This document shows positions 52,609 to 60,369 of a DNA stretch of 64,000 nt, in pieces. The position numbers and the translations under genes were made by a program. This DNA is from Acidobacteriota bacterium (GTDB lineage Bacteria > Acidobacteriota > Blastocatellia > Pyrinomonadales > Pyrinomonadaceae), in contig JAFAVK010000138.1 in assembly GCA_019242475.1 (NCBI GenBank), positions 1 through 64,000 of the forward strand. The letters are read 5' to 3'. Position 1 is the stretch's first letter. Every line of letters starts with the position of its first letter. The notes beneath the pieces are model-generated. The model ran no database searches. It saw nothing but the letters and a program-made list of their open reading frames with translations, and had not been told where the DNA came from.

Positions 52609-53772
52609 ATGGCAAACGAGAGAAGCGGCTATACATTCAAAGACAAAACCGGTACATGGTATGCGCGTACCACGATAACAGATTCAACCGGAAAACGCCG
52701 CAACGTCAAACGGCGCGCGAAAGACAAGCGAGATGCTAAGGAAATCCTCAAAAGCATCCTGCGGGAATTAGACGCGGAAGGTAGCAAATCGCTTGACGCA
52801 TCCAAGCTGATTTTCAATGACTTGGCCGACTTCTACCAGAATCATTATTGCAAGCCAGCCGAGTACGTTGATGGGAAGAAAGTAGCTGGTTTGCGCGACG
52901 TAAGGCGAGCACAGGATTGTTTAGTCCGCTTCCGAGAGTATTTCGGCAAGCGGCGGCTGCGAGAGATCACATACAGCGACATTCGCTCCTACTACATGAT
53001 GCGGCTAAAAGAACCTACTCACTACAAACGCCCGCCGACGATTGCCACAATGAACCGTGAGCTAGGGGTGTTACGTCGCATCCTCGGAATAGGGGTGCGC
53101 GAGGGCTGGATTCCACGCAGCCCGTTCAACATGGGTGAGCCGTTGATTTCACCTGCTTCCGAGAGGCGGCGCGAACAAATCTTGAGTGTTACCGATGAGC
53201 AAAGACTACTCACCGCTTGTGTGAAGTCTCAATCAAAACATTTGCTTCCGCTTATTGTCTGTCTGCTTGATACAGGCGCGAGAAAGTCAGAATTGGCGAA
53301 GCATCTACGTTGGCGCTCCGTCTGCTTTATTACGCGCACTCTCACAATCGAATGCATGACCACTAAGACCCTAAAGGCGCGGCAAATCTGCATGACGGAG
53401 CGAATGTTTCAAACGCTTTCGGCGCTTTATGAAACCTCATCAAAAGAGCTGGACGCCTGCGTGTTTGAGACGAGTAGAACGGTTCACAGGGCGTTCGCAA
53501 AGGCGTGTAAGGCGGCCGGAATCACTTACGGTAGCCCGCACGGGATAACCCTGCATTCGCTTCGCCATACCGCCGCCACAAGGCTTGTCAAAGGTCAAAT
53601 GCCTCTTCACATGGTCGGGCGCATACTAGGTCACTCACAACCTCAGACTACATACAGGTATTTGTCTGCGGACGCAGAGGCAACGGCTCAGGCGGCGGCA
53701 ATCTTTGAGACGTTCAACGCGCTGGCAAGTGAACCGCAAAGCACCAGCGAGATAGTTGACCTGATAAACTAA
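52609..53772 (+). CDS. int: Tyrosine recombinase (site-specific integrase)
   Basis: The N-terminal 60 residues are an arm-binding domain (YTFKDKTGTWYARTTITDST), then a core-binding helical domain (YSDIRSYYMMRLKEPTHYKR), then the catalytic domain: Arg in LLDTGARKSELAKHL (near 222), HXXR in LHSLRHTAATRLVKG (near 317-320), GHSQ (near 342) and the nucleophile Tyr in TTYRYLSADAE (near 350). It should integrate and excise the element at tRNA-Glu. It starts 112 nt from the tRNA fragment, the usual layout for integrases beside their att site. It is followed by a folded spacer (53778-53846). Confidence 0.95.
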   Translation: MANERSGYTFKDKTGTWYARTTITDSTGKRRNVKRRAKDKRDAKEILKSILRELDAEGSKSLDASKLIFNDLADFYQNHYCKPAEYVDGKKVAGLRDVRRAQDCLVRFREYFGKRRLREITYSDIRSYYMMRLKEPTHYKRPPTIATMNRELGVLRRILGIGVREGWIPRSPFNMGEPLISPASERRREQILSVTDEQRLLTACVKSQSKHLLPLIVCLLDTGARKSELAKHLRWRSVCFITRTLTIECMTTKTLKARQICMTERMFQTLSALYETSSKELDACVFETSRTVHRAFAKACKAAGITYGSPHGITLHSLRHTAATRLVKGQMPLHMVGRILGHSQPQTTYRYLSADAEATAQAAAIFETFNALASEPQSTSEIVDLIN

Positions 53773-53777
53773 AGCCC

Positions 53778-53846
53778 TCGGCTCGCCAACTCACATTTAG
53801 CTTATGTGAGTACAGTCGCGTAATATTTTACGCGCAGGTGAGCCGA
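53778..53846 (+). terminator. Three-way-junction structure after the integrase
   Basis: Outer stem TCGGCTCGCC (53778-53787) with GGTGAGCCGA (53837-53846), 10 bp with one G-T wobble, encloses two hairpins: CTCACAT/ATGTGAG (53790-53796/53804-53810) and CGCGTAA/TTACGCG (53817-53823/53828-53834). The plus strand continues with a T-rich stretch (AAATTTTTGTTTT), as in an intrinsic terminator. It could instead be a regulatory or single-strand origin fold. Confidence 0.7.
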
Positions 53847-53870
53847 AATTTTTGTTTTCAGGTGGATAAA

Positions 53871-54611
53871 ATGAAAGGCAAAATAGGACTGCCGCCAAAA
53901 ATCCAACACTGCTCGGAAATCACTATCTCGGCGGAACCTTTCGGGGAAGATTCCGTCAGTTCAAAAATCACACGCAGAGCGGAAATAGTGGTTGAGGCTG
54001 ACATACGCAGCGATGGGAAAAGCTTTGAACCGCTTGTAGAAACATTCCCGGTTACGCCGGCTTCACTTAAGGAGTTGAATGCGCTTTTTAAGTATGTGTC
54101 GGAACATATTCAAGACGCGCAGTATAACGCGATTGCTAAGGTGTTCCAGCGGGGGCGCTTTTTTGCATTACGTTCGCATGAAGCGCGAAATCCGAGAGCG
54201 CACAAGAAATTGATTCTGGACTGGATTGATCTTATCCAGAGCATAGAGAAACAGGCGATTATAGAGAGCCTGAATTTAAAAGTAGGGCGCGGCGGTAGTG
54301 TAGGGAAATGGACGCCAGAAACTCGCGCGGAGTTCTTGAAGCTATACAATCAAATTCTATCTCAAGTGAAGGACGCTAAACGTGCTTATAAGGATAACCA
54401 GAAGCGGCGAAACTGGCCTGAGATCGTTAAAGCTGCTCACCCTGACTTGCCGGACAGTGTGATTAAGCGGTTGAACCTTCAAGGTATAAAACCTTCCGAT
54501 ACAGCTTTAGAGCTTAGTGCTATACAATTTGGCGTGCATGGTAGTGAATACCTGAAAAGAGTCCTAAAAGAAGCACGACGGGAAGCAGAAAAAGCGAGGG
54601 ATATTGAATGA
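53871..54611 (+). CDS. Hypothetical protein of the integrative element
   Basis: AGGTGG five bases before the ATG at 53871 supports this start; the GTG at 53838 lies inside the folded spacer. The 246 residues have no recognised family. The first 120 are beta-rich (EITISAEPFGEDSVSSKITR, RAEIVVEADIRSDGKSFEPL), and the rest is helical and basic (RAYKDNQKRRNWPEIVKAAH, YLKRVLKEARREAEKARDIE), which suggests nucleic-acid binding. The part PDLPDSVIKRLNLQGIKPSD resembles helix-turn-helix spacing but this is weak. Placed between integrase and the replication gene. Confidence 0.65.
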   Translation: MKGKIGLPPKIQHCSEITISAEPFGEDSVSSKITRRAEIVVEADIRSDGKSFEPLVETFPVTPASLKELNALFKYVSEHIQDAQYNAIAKVFQRGRFFALRSHEARNPRAHKKLILDWIDLIQSIEKQAIIESLNLKVGRGGSVGKWTPETRAEFLKLYNQILSQVKDAKRAYKDNQKRRNWPEIVKAAHPDLPDSVIKRLNLQGIKPSDTALELSAIQFGVHGSEYLKRVLKEARREAEKARDIE

Positions 54612-54681
54612 CATAATTGAATGTCCCTCAAAATATCTTCTACTGGCGGACGTTCATAGTGCCAATTAAAAAGCGCCTGTA

Positions 54682-54755
54682 ACCCTTCTTAACCTTTGCT
54701 AGCTTAGTGGTCGTCGGTGAGAAATCTCCGACGACCATTAGCTTTCTTGAAGGGT
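54682..54755 (+). promoter_or_regulatory. Leader fold that can hide the ribosome site of the primase gene
   Basis: ACCCTTC (54682-54688) is complementary to GAAGGGT (54749-54755), which contains the Shine-Dalgarno sequence six bases before the ATG at 54761. Between them a perfect 10-bp hairpin, TGGTCGTCGG/CCGACGACCA (54708-54717/54728-54737), brings the two together. The design suggests control of translation of the replication gene. Confidence 0.55.
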
Positions 54756-54760
54756 GAAAA

Positions 54761-57070
54761 ATGAACGAGATTCACGAAGGAAAAGACGCTAGACAAGAGA
54801 TTGCCCGGCTTCATTTAAACATTATCCGCAAACATGCGCGAGAGGGTTTTATTGAAGTCCGCGGATTGATGAGGGGTGGCGCTTCACGGGGCACAAGGTT
54901 CTTCTCCGTTGATGCTAGGGAGGATGATGTTAATTCAGTTCTTGGGTGGGCTGACGAGGTAAATGCGGAAGGCGGCGAAATCTACGTCGCCTATAACGCG
55001 AGGTCACAGAGGCGCGGCACAAAAGAAGACGTTAAGATTCTGACTACCTGCTATGCCGACCTTGACCTTCATCTTGAGAAATATGGAGATGTTGAGGGCG
55101 GGGGTATCTTAGATGCCGCGCTGAACGCTCTCCGCAATGCGCCGATTCAACCTCATCTCATTGTCTTCTCAGGATATGGGTTGCATCCAATTTGGTTCAT
55201 CGAACCGAATACCGATAAAGCAACATGGGCGGGCGTACAGCGCGCAATTCGCTCACACTTTGCGGAACACAAAGCCGATATTGCCGTGGCGACGGATGAA
55301 GCCCGCATCTTGCGGTTAGTACCGTACCCAAACCGTAAACATGGCAAGTGTATAGAGACTAAAATTCTCCAAGTCCTCGAAACTGACCCCTATACGCTTA
55401 GCGATCTGGCGCGGGCTTACGGCTTGGCAGCGAAACCGGCTACGGTAGTGAATATGATGGCGCTTGAGCCACTGATCCGAGTGCCGGAAAACGCTAAGTT
55501 CGACAACATAGCTTCAATCCCAGAAGGACAAAGAAATAGTGCGCTGTTCCGCATGGGATGCGCGCTACGGCATAACGGCGCTAACGAGACTGCCATTTAC
55601 AAGACTCTGATTGAGGAGAATGCTACCCGCTGCATTACCCCGCTTGACGAGTCTGAAGTCCGCGCCATCGTGCAAAGCTGTTTGCGGTACGATCCTACAT
55701 CTGAAACCACACTATTCCCTTTGACAGACTACGGAAACGCGCAACGCATAGTGCAGCGTCATGGTGTAGGACTTCGCTTCTGTCACGCTTGGAATAAGTG
55801 GCTGATATGGGACGGCAAGTGCTGGCAGAAGGATGATAGCGGAGAGATCGTACGACGCGCCAAAGATACGGTTCGTAATCTATACGCTGAGGCTTCGCAG
55901 ATACACGAGCCGGAAGCGCGCAAGGAAATCGCACGCTTCGCCAGAATGAGCGAGTCCGAAGTACGGATCAGGGCGATGATTAAGCTGGCCGCATCTGAGC
56001 CGGGAGTTGCCGTGACACCTGACGAGTTGGACGCCAAGCCGCACATGCTCAATTGCTCTAATGGCGTTCTGGATTTACAAACCGGCATCCTACATCCACA
56101 CAGCCCGGAACAGTTGCATACGAAGGTTGCGCCGGTCGAGTACGATCAAAACGCCGCCTGTCCGGTGTGGCTTAGCTTTCTTGATTCAATCATGGCGGGT
56201 AACAAGCGGCTTAGCACCTTCCTTCAACGGGCGTTCGGGTATTCGCTCACCGGGGATATTGGCGAGCGAAGCCTATTCATCCTCTACGGGATGGGTGCGA
56301 ACGGCAAAAGCACGTTTCTCGAAGTCATCCGCTCGATACTTGGGGAGTATGCGATGCGGACGCCTACTGAAACGTTGATGATGAAGCGTGACGGTGCGAT
56401 ACCTAACGACGTTGCCCGGTTGAAAAGCGCCCGCTTTGTTTCGGCGTCGGAGACAGACGAAGGTAAGCGGCTGTCAGAGGCTCTGATTAAAGACCTGACT
56501 GGCGGTGACACCATCAGCGCACGATTTATGAGGGGCGAATGGTTCGAGTTTGTGCCGGAATTTAAGATATGGCTGGCGACAAACCATAAGCCTGTCATCA
56601 AGGGTACTGACAAAGGTATATGGGATCGTATCAAGCTGATCCCGTTTGAAGTCCGCATCTCGCCTGAAAAACAAGACAAGCAACTCGGAAGGAAGTTGCG
56701 TAAGGAACTCCCCGGCATCTTGGCTTGGGCTGTACGCGGCTGTCTGGAATGGAATAAAGAGGGTTTGGGTGTGCCAGATGAGGTGAGAAATGCAACTGAG
56801 GGCTACCGCGCAGAGATGGACACTTTCGCGCAGTTTTTATCCGATTGCTGTCTCATCTCTCCTAACGCTCACGAACAAGCTGGAATGCTCTATGAGGAGT
56901 ACAAAGAATGGTGTGAGCGAACGGGTGAGAGGACTATCACGCAGAAGGCGTTCGGCCAGAGATTGCAGGAGCGCGGATTTACCCCGGACAAGGTTAAGGG
57001 TTTCCGCTGCTGGAAAGGTCTTGAGCTATCGTCAGCAATCAAGGGAAACAGCAAGTACAAGGCTGCTTAG
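54761..57070 (+). CDS. PrimPol-SF3 helicase replication protein (D5/P4-like)
   Basis: The N-terminal half is an archaeo-eukaryotic primase-like domain with TCYADLDLHLEKYG (near residue 100) and VFSGYGLHPIWFIE (near 135); the C-terminal half is a superfamily 3 helicase with Walker A YGMGANGKSTFLE (near residue 510), D5_N domain (SITGDIGERSL-like turns) and WLATNHKPVIKGTDKGIWDR (motif C/B), ending in a wHTH-like segment (EWCERTGERTITQKAFGQRL). This type starts replication of plasmids, satellites and P4-like phages. It means the element can probably replicate after excision. The mRNA leader carries a fold over the ribosome site. Confidence 0.92.
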   Translation: MNEIHEGKDARQEIARLHLNIIRKHAREGFIEVRGLMRGGASRGTRFFSVDAREDDVNSVLGWADEVNAEGGEIYVAYNARSQRRGTKEDVKILTTCYADLDLHLEKYGDVEGGGILDAALNALRNAPIQPHLIVFSGYGLHPIWFIEPNTDKATWAGVQRAIRSHFAEHKADIAVATDEARILRLVPYPNRKHGKCIETKILQVLETDPYTLSDLARAYGLAAKPATVVNMMALEPLIRVPENAKFDNIASIPEGQRNSALFRMGCALRHNGANETAIYKTLIEENATRCITPLDESEVRAIVQSCLRYDPTSETTLFPLTDYGNAQRIVQRHGVGLRFCHAWNKWLIWDGKCWQKDDSGEIVRRAKDTVRNLYAEASQIHEPEARKEIARFARMSESEVRIRAMIKLAASEPGVAVTPDELDAKPHMLNCSNGVLDLQTGILHPHSPEQLHTKVAPVEYDQNAACPVWLSFLDSIMAGNKRLSTFLQRAFGYSLTGDIGERSLFILYGMGANGKSTFLEVIRSILGEYAMRTPTETLMMKRDGAIPNDVARLKSARFVSASETDEGKRLSEALIKDLTGGDTISARFMRGEWFEFVPEFKIWLATNHKPVIKGTDKGIWDRIKLIPFEVRISPEKQDKQLGRKLRKELPGILAWAVRGCLEWNKEGLGVPDEVRNATEGYRAEMDTFAQFLSDCCLISPNAHEQAGMLYEEYKEWCERTGERTITQKAFGQRLQERGFTPDKVKGFRCWKGLELSSAIKGNSKYKAA

Positions 57071-57077
57071 GACGCAT

Positions 57078-57163
57078 TGGACACATTGGACATGAGTTTC
57101 GATATGAGCTTAAAGATTCTCTCTCATATAGCTTTATACGAAATATCGTGTCCAATGTGTCCA
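57078..57163. repeat. Large cruciform-forming inverted repeat after the primase
   Basis: The outer arms 57078-57092 and 57149-57163 are perfect 15-bp complements, and each arm contains the word ATTGGACA twice in near-tandem. Inner arms TTTCG/CGAAA (57097-57101/57139-57143) and ATATGAG/CTCATAT (57102-57108/57123-57129) continue the pairing. Possible replication origin, control site or transcript end of the primase gene. Confidence 0.75.
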
Positions 57164-57227
57164 TCCGTCCAGAACGGACATGAAAGGGAAGGTTAAGAAG
57201 ATGCGGAAAACGCAAAAGGGGAAAGTT

Positions 57228-57722
57228 ATGCGAGACACGATGGAAGGGATAGCTAGATTCAACTCATCAGAACGGAGCGCGCGATATAAAGCCGCTCTGA
57301 AGGCTTTACGGGAGCTTGCAGAGGAAGAAGGTCTTGACAAGGCCAAACTCGCACATGCCGAGGCTACTTGGGACATCAGGCTTGAACAATGGGCAGGGAG
57401 CAACGGGCTAACCAAAAGCAAGCGACACGGATGTATTGCTACCCTTTTGGGCGAGAAGTGCGAGGGTATTAGATACGATGGCATCCCTTGCAGCGCCCCC
57501 GGCGGGGATCATACGAGTTTCTGGCTACGTGACGGCGAGCCAGCAGTGTATATCTCTCAGCCTTACGCGCTGCGCCTGCCTGACATGCAAGAGCTATTGA
57601 GCCTGAGTCAGAAGTATGACCTTGACGTTACGATCCACCCGGCAGACGAGTCGTTCTACTTCCCCGGCGGTACGCTAATGGTTGAAATACGATCTAGGAG
57701 TGGGAAGAAGGTATACGGTTGA
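57228..57722 (+). CDS. Hypothetical protein of the integrative element
   Basis: ATG at 57228 is preceded by AGGGGAAAGTT, the same site (GGGGAAAGTTATGCG) that starts the hsdM-like gene, so I prefer it over two earlier in-frame starts at 57180 and 57201. The 164 residues have no recognised family. The first half is basic-helical (RYKAALKALRELAEEEGLDK); the second half has a compact beta region with two cysteines (GEKCEGIRYDGIPCSAPGGD) and ends YFPGGTLMVEIRSRSGKKVY. No motif names a function. Confidence 0.6.
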   Translation: MRDTMEGIARFNSSERSARYKAALKALRELAEEEGLDKAKLAHAEATWDIRLEQWAGSNGLTKSKRHGCIATLLGEKCEGIRYDGIPCSAPGGDHTSFWLRDGEPAVYISQPYALRLPDMQELLSLSQKYDLDVTIHPADESFYFPGGTLMVEIRSRSGKKVYG

Positions 57723-58109
57723 TGTCATATCAGCCGTAAACCCTATAGTGAATTTTTACAGCACATTCAGCACCATGTTCGACAACATGAATCAGACATC
57801 CCTTTATTAATCAGCAAGTTATATGCAACATGCTGTTGAAATCAAAAAAATTCCATAATTGGAGAGGCTATGAGGTCGCCCGACACCCGCATCTTCAAGC
57901 GTTTAGAAGTACCTTCAGCGACAGGAGTCTTACGCTTCTTTGCCTCGCCCGCTGCCTACAGATAAAAATTTCTGTTGCAATAAAATCGGCAGAGCGTTAA
58001 TCTCCGGCGCGTGGGCGTCGCCTCCGCTTTCCGACGCTCAGAACAGAATAGGCACACGAATATCGCGCCACCCGAAGGCAGCTTTGCCCCGCCCGTGACG
58101 GCGCGCGAC
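57723..58109. other. Gene-poor spacer with one possible small ORF
   Basis: Nothing convincing except a possible 31-codon ORF (57870-57965). Small palindromes such as CAACATGCTGTTG (57827-57839) are present. No known RNA is recognised. Confidence 0.5.
57870..57965 (+). CDS. Possible small protein (31 aa)
   Basis: ATG at 57870 has GGAGAGG five bases upstream, a better ribosome site than chance would usually give. The product begins MRSPDTRIFKRLEVPSATGV and is basic. It is too short to test for family membership by eye. It could be a real small protein, a leader peptide, or chance. Confidence 0.3.
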   Translation: MRSPDTRIFKRLEVPSATGVLRFFASPAAYR

Positions 58110-58340
58110 TTAGAACAGGGACGGCAAGACCGCGAGCAGTTCCAGCGCGGCCTGTGTCCAGATTGCCGTCGCGTCGTCAGGCGTCTTGTCAGTAGATACT
58201 TCGCCGCCTGTGGTCGGCTCTTGAAAGGCGCTCGCCGGTTGTGATGGTGGCGGCGCAGGTGAACCGTTCGGCATCCAGTCGGCTCGCGCAGAGCAGGCCA
58301 GTAGTAGAACCAGAACGGAAGCGGGGATAGCTTTACTCAT
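58110..58340 (-). CDS. Small secreted peptide/lipoprotein, divergent to the TPR-HTH regulator
   Basis: ATG at 58340 with AAGG/TAAGG site upstream gives a 76-residue protein. The N-terminus MSKAIPASVLVLLLACSARA is a signal sequence with a lipobox (LLAC, Cys16). The rest is Pro/Ser/Thr/Asp-rich (MPNGSPAPPPSQPASAFQEP) and the C-terminus is hydrophobic and aliphatic (TQAALELLAVLPSLF). It points away from a TPR-Fis-type HTH regulator gene 119 nt off, on the other strand. A paired regulator and secreted-peptide gene is the layout of RRNPP-type quorum sensing; that link is inference. A 77-codon ORF on the opposite strand (58011-58244) is rejected. Confidence 0.6.
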   Translation of the reverse strand: MSKAIPASVLVLLLACSARADWMPNGSPAPPPSQPASAFQEPTTGGEVSTDKTPDDATAIWTQAALELLAVLPSLF

Positions 58341-58379
58341 TTCCTTACACCTTTCGCTATATGAGGGGTTGTGCAACGT

Positions 58380-58441
58380 CGCCGCCGGAATCGCTAAGTT
58401 CCGGTGGCGTTTTCGCTTACGCAAGGATTTCCACATAAGCG
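58380..58441 (+). promoter_or_regulatory. Tandem hairpins in the leader of the TPR-HTH gene
   Basis: CGCCGCCGGAA (58380-58390) pairs with TTCCGGTGGCG (58399-58409), 11 bp with one wobble, followed by TTTT (58410-58413): an intrinsic-terminator look on the plus strand. CGCTTA (58414-58419) and TAAGCG (58436-58441) form a second small stem. The pair lies between the divergent genes and precedes the ATG at 58460, so attenuation is possible. Confidence 0.5.
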
Positions 58442-58459
58442 AAGAAAGGCTTGCCTCAC

Positions 58460-59944
58460 ATGAATTTAACAGACGAGCAGCTTAAGGAACTAGATAACCC
58501 TTCTCTGACCGAGAATGAACGTGTTTTGTTGCGCTGCCGTGTGGCCGCAGACTTCATACACAAAGGGCAGTACGAGGCGGCGCGCGAGGCTCTAGGCGGG
58601 TTGTGGCTAGGCGTCGGGCAGAGGCCAGCAGTAAGCAACCTGCCGCCCGCTATAGAGGCCGAAGTGTTGCTTCAATGTGGAACGCTTACGGGCTGGCTCG
58701 GCAGCGCACGCAACGTCTCAGGCGCGCAGGAGCAGGCGAAAGATATGCTCTCGGAAGCGGAGCGTAAGTTTCGCGCACAGGGGATGCTCTCTAAGGCGTC
58801 GGAGGCTCAGTACGAGTTAGGCATGTGTTATTGGCGGCTGGGCGCTTATGACGAGTCCCGCTTGGTAATGCGTGAGGCGCTAAAGCCCCTGACCGGCTCC
58901 GACCTCGACCTAAAGGCTAAAATCCTTATCAGGAGAACGCTGGTCGAAATATGGGAGAACAGGTATTACGAGGCGCTAAGCATCTTGAAAGAGGCTGAGC
59001 CGGTCTTTAACTCCGCTGGTGATGCGCTCAAAGGCAGATGGCACGGGCAAATGGCCTTAATTCTGATAAGGCTTGCCCTGATTGAAGGGAATACGGATTA
59101 CTCAGATAGAGCAATCATCGAATTTACTGCTGCTATACATCACTATGAACAGGCAGGGCATGAAAGATACTGCGCGACGAACCTGAATAATCTTGCAATG
59201 ACGTTCTACAGGCTAGGGCGTTACAAGGAGGCGCATGAATCGTTAGATCGCGCTCAGCTAATCTTCACCAAGCTCAAGGACGCGGGCAATCTAGCGCAGG
59301 TGGACGAGACACGGGCGCGCGTCCTAGTCGCGGAAAAGAAATACCGTGAAGCAGACCGTATCCTCGTGGGAGTGATTAAGACTTTCGAGCAGGGCGGCGA
59401 GTCGGCGTTATTGGCTAACGCACTCACGCTTCAAGGTGTAGTGTGGGCACGGATCGGGGCGTTTGAGAACTCCGTCAACATCCTCCGTCAAGCGATGGAG
59501 GTAGCGCAGGACTCAGGCGCACTCGCGCGGGCAGGGCTGGCGGCGTTGACGCTGATAGAGGAGCACGGGAAGACGCGGCGGCTTTCGGAGTCCGATTTGG
59601 TTAAGGTGTTCACGCGCGCCGACGAACTTCTAAAAGGCACTCAGGACGCGGAAGACATAATCCGTCTGCGCGCGTGCGCTCGCATAGTTGTTAAGAGGCT
59701 ATCGGGGCTGGAACTGCGCGACAAGAATTTTTCTTTTTACAGCGCCGTGCGGGAGTACGAAGCGAGATTGATAGAGCAGGCTTTAGCAGAAGCCGGGGGG
59801 AGTGTGACACGGGCGGCGAGGATTCTAGGGCTGACGCATCAAAACTTGGGCTACATGTTGCTGAAAAGGCATAAGAACCTAGCCGACAAGAGAACGCCAC
59901 GGGAGAAGCGCTTGCGTAGCATCATCAAAGAGACGAAAGAATAG
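58460..59944 (+). CDS. TPR protein with C-terminal Fis-type HTH
   Basis: From the ATG at 58460 the protein has 494 residues. About ten TPR-like helical pairs fill residues 20-430 (QYELGMCYWRLGAYDESRLV, NNLAMTFYRLGRYKEAHESL, RVLVAEKKYREADRILVGVI). The C-terminal 60 residues carry a Fis/HTH_8 DNA-binding helix-turn-helix (YEARLIEQALAEAGGSVTRA, ARILGLTHQNLGYMLLKRHK). There is no membrane segment. TPR plus HTH in one cytosolic protein is the plan of peptide-sensing RRNPP regulators, although those have the HTH at the N-terminus. A small secreted peptide gene is encoded divergently. Located in the integrative element. Confidence 0.85.
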   Translation: MNLTDEQLKELDNPSLTENERVLLRCRVAADFIHKGQYEAAREALGGLWLGVGQRPAVSNLPPAIEAEVLLQCGTLTGWLGSARNVSGAQEQAKDMLSEAERKFRAQGMLSKASEAQYELGMCYWRLGAYDESRLVMREALKPLTGSDLDLKAKILIRRTLVEIWENRYYEALSILKEAEPVFNSAGDALKGRWHGQMALILIRLALIEGNTDYSDRAIIEFTAAIHHYEQAGHERYCATNLNNLAMTFYRLGRYKEAHESLDRAQLIFTKLKDAGNLAQVDETRARVLVAEKKYREADRILVGVIKTFEQGGESALLANALTLQGVVWARIGAFENSVNILRQAMEVAQDSGALARAGLAALTLIEEHGKTRRLSESDLVKVFTRADELLKGTQDAEDIIRLRACARIVVKRLSGLELRDKNFSFYSAVREYEARLIEQALAEAGGSVTRAARILGLTHQNLGYMLLKRHKNLADKRTPREKRLRSIIKETKE

Positions 59945-59962
59945 AGAGGAGCAAGCGACGCC

Positions 59963-60205
59963 TCACTTTATAAGTGTATATTTAGTGCCGCTACCCTTGC
60001 CGACTCTTTGAAGCCTCTGATTCTCAACCATTGAGTTGAAAAAATAAATTGCTTGGTCATAATTAATATCTGCTATTGAACGGAGTGTTCGGTTTGTTAT
60101 AAAGGGATGCAACGAAAGAAATTCACTGACAATAGCCTCCACCTGTAATAATTCGGAGGCCGTAAGAGTAGTTCTTTTGCCATTTTGCTCTTTAAACTTA
60201 TCCAT
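59963..60205 (-). CDS. Small winged-helix-like DNA-binding protein
   Basis: The 80-residue product (MDKFKEQNGKRTTLTASELL, FLSLHPFITNRTLRSIADIN, DQAIYFFNSMVENQRLQRVG) looks like a small winged helix with the wing RVGKGSGTKYTL. It is encoded divergently from the hsdM-like gene, where control proteins of restriction systems are often found. A TATACT box on the minus strand (60221-60216) lies ten bases before the ATG, and no ribosome site is seen, so the mRNA may be leaderless. Function is inferred from fold and place. Confidence 0.6.
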   Translation of the reverse strand: MDKFKEQNGKRTTLTASELLQVEAIVSEFLSLHPFITNRTLRSIADINYDQAIYFFNSMVENQRLQRVGKGSGTKYTLIK

Positions 60206-60369
60206 AATAATTGTGAGTATAATCTCAGCGGACTTACCAGCGGTACATCAATTTTCATGCTACTGGCTTACCCGTGTTAGTATCCCGTCTGCTATTTAGA
60301 AATTGCCGGGACTCACTTACTCCTGAACAGAACGTTCGACCACTAAAGACAAAAGGTAGGGGGAAAGTT

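Noticed and set aside
58011-58244. A 77-codon reading frame on the plus strand opposite the small peptide gene
   Set aside because: Arg- and Cys-rich composition without any pattern, no good ribosome site, and antisense to a better-supported ORF (58110-58340).
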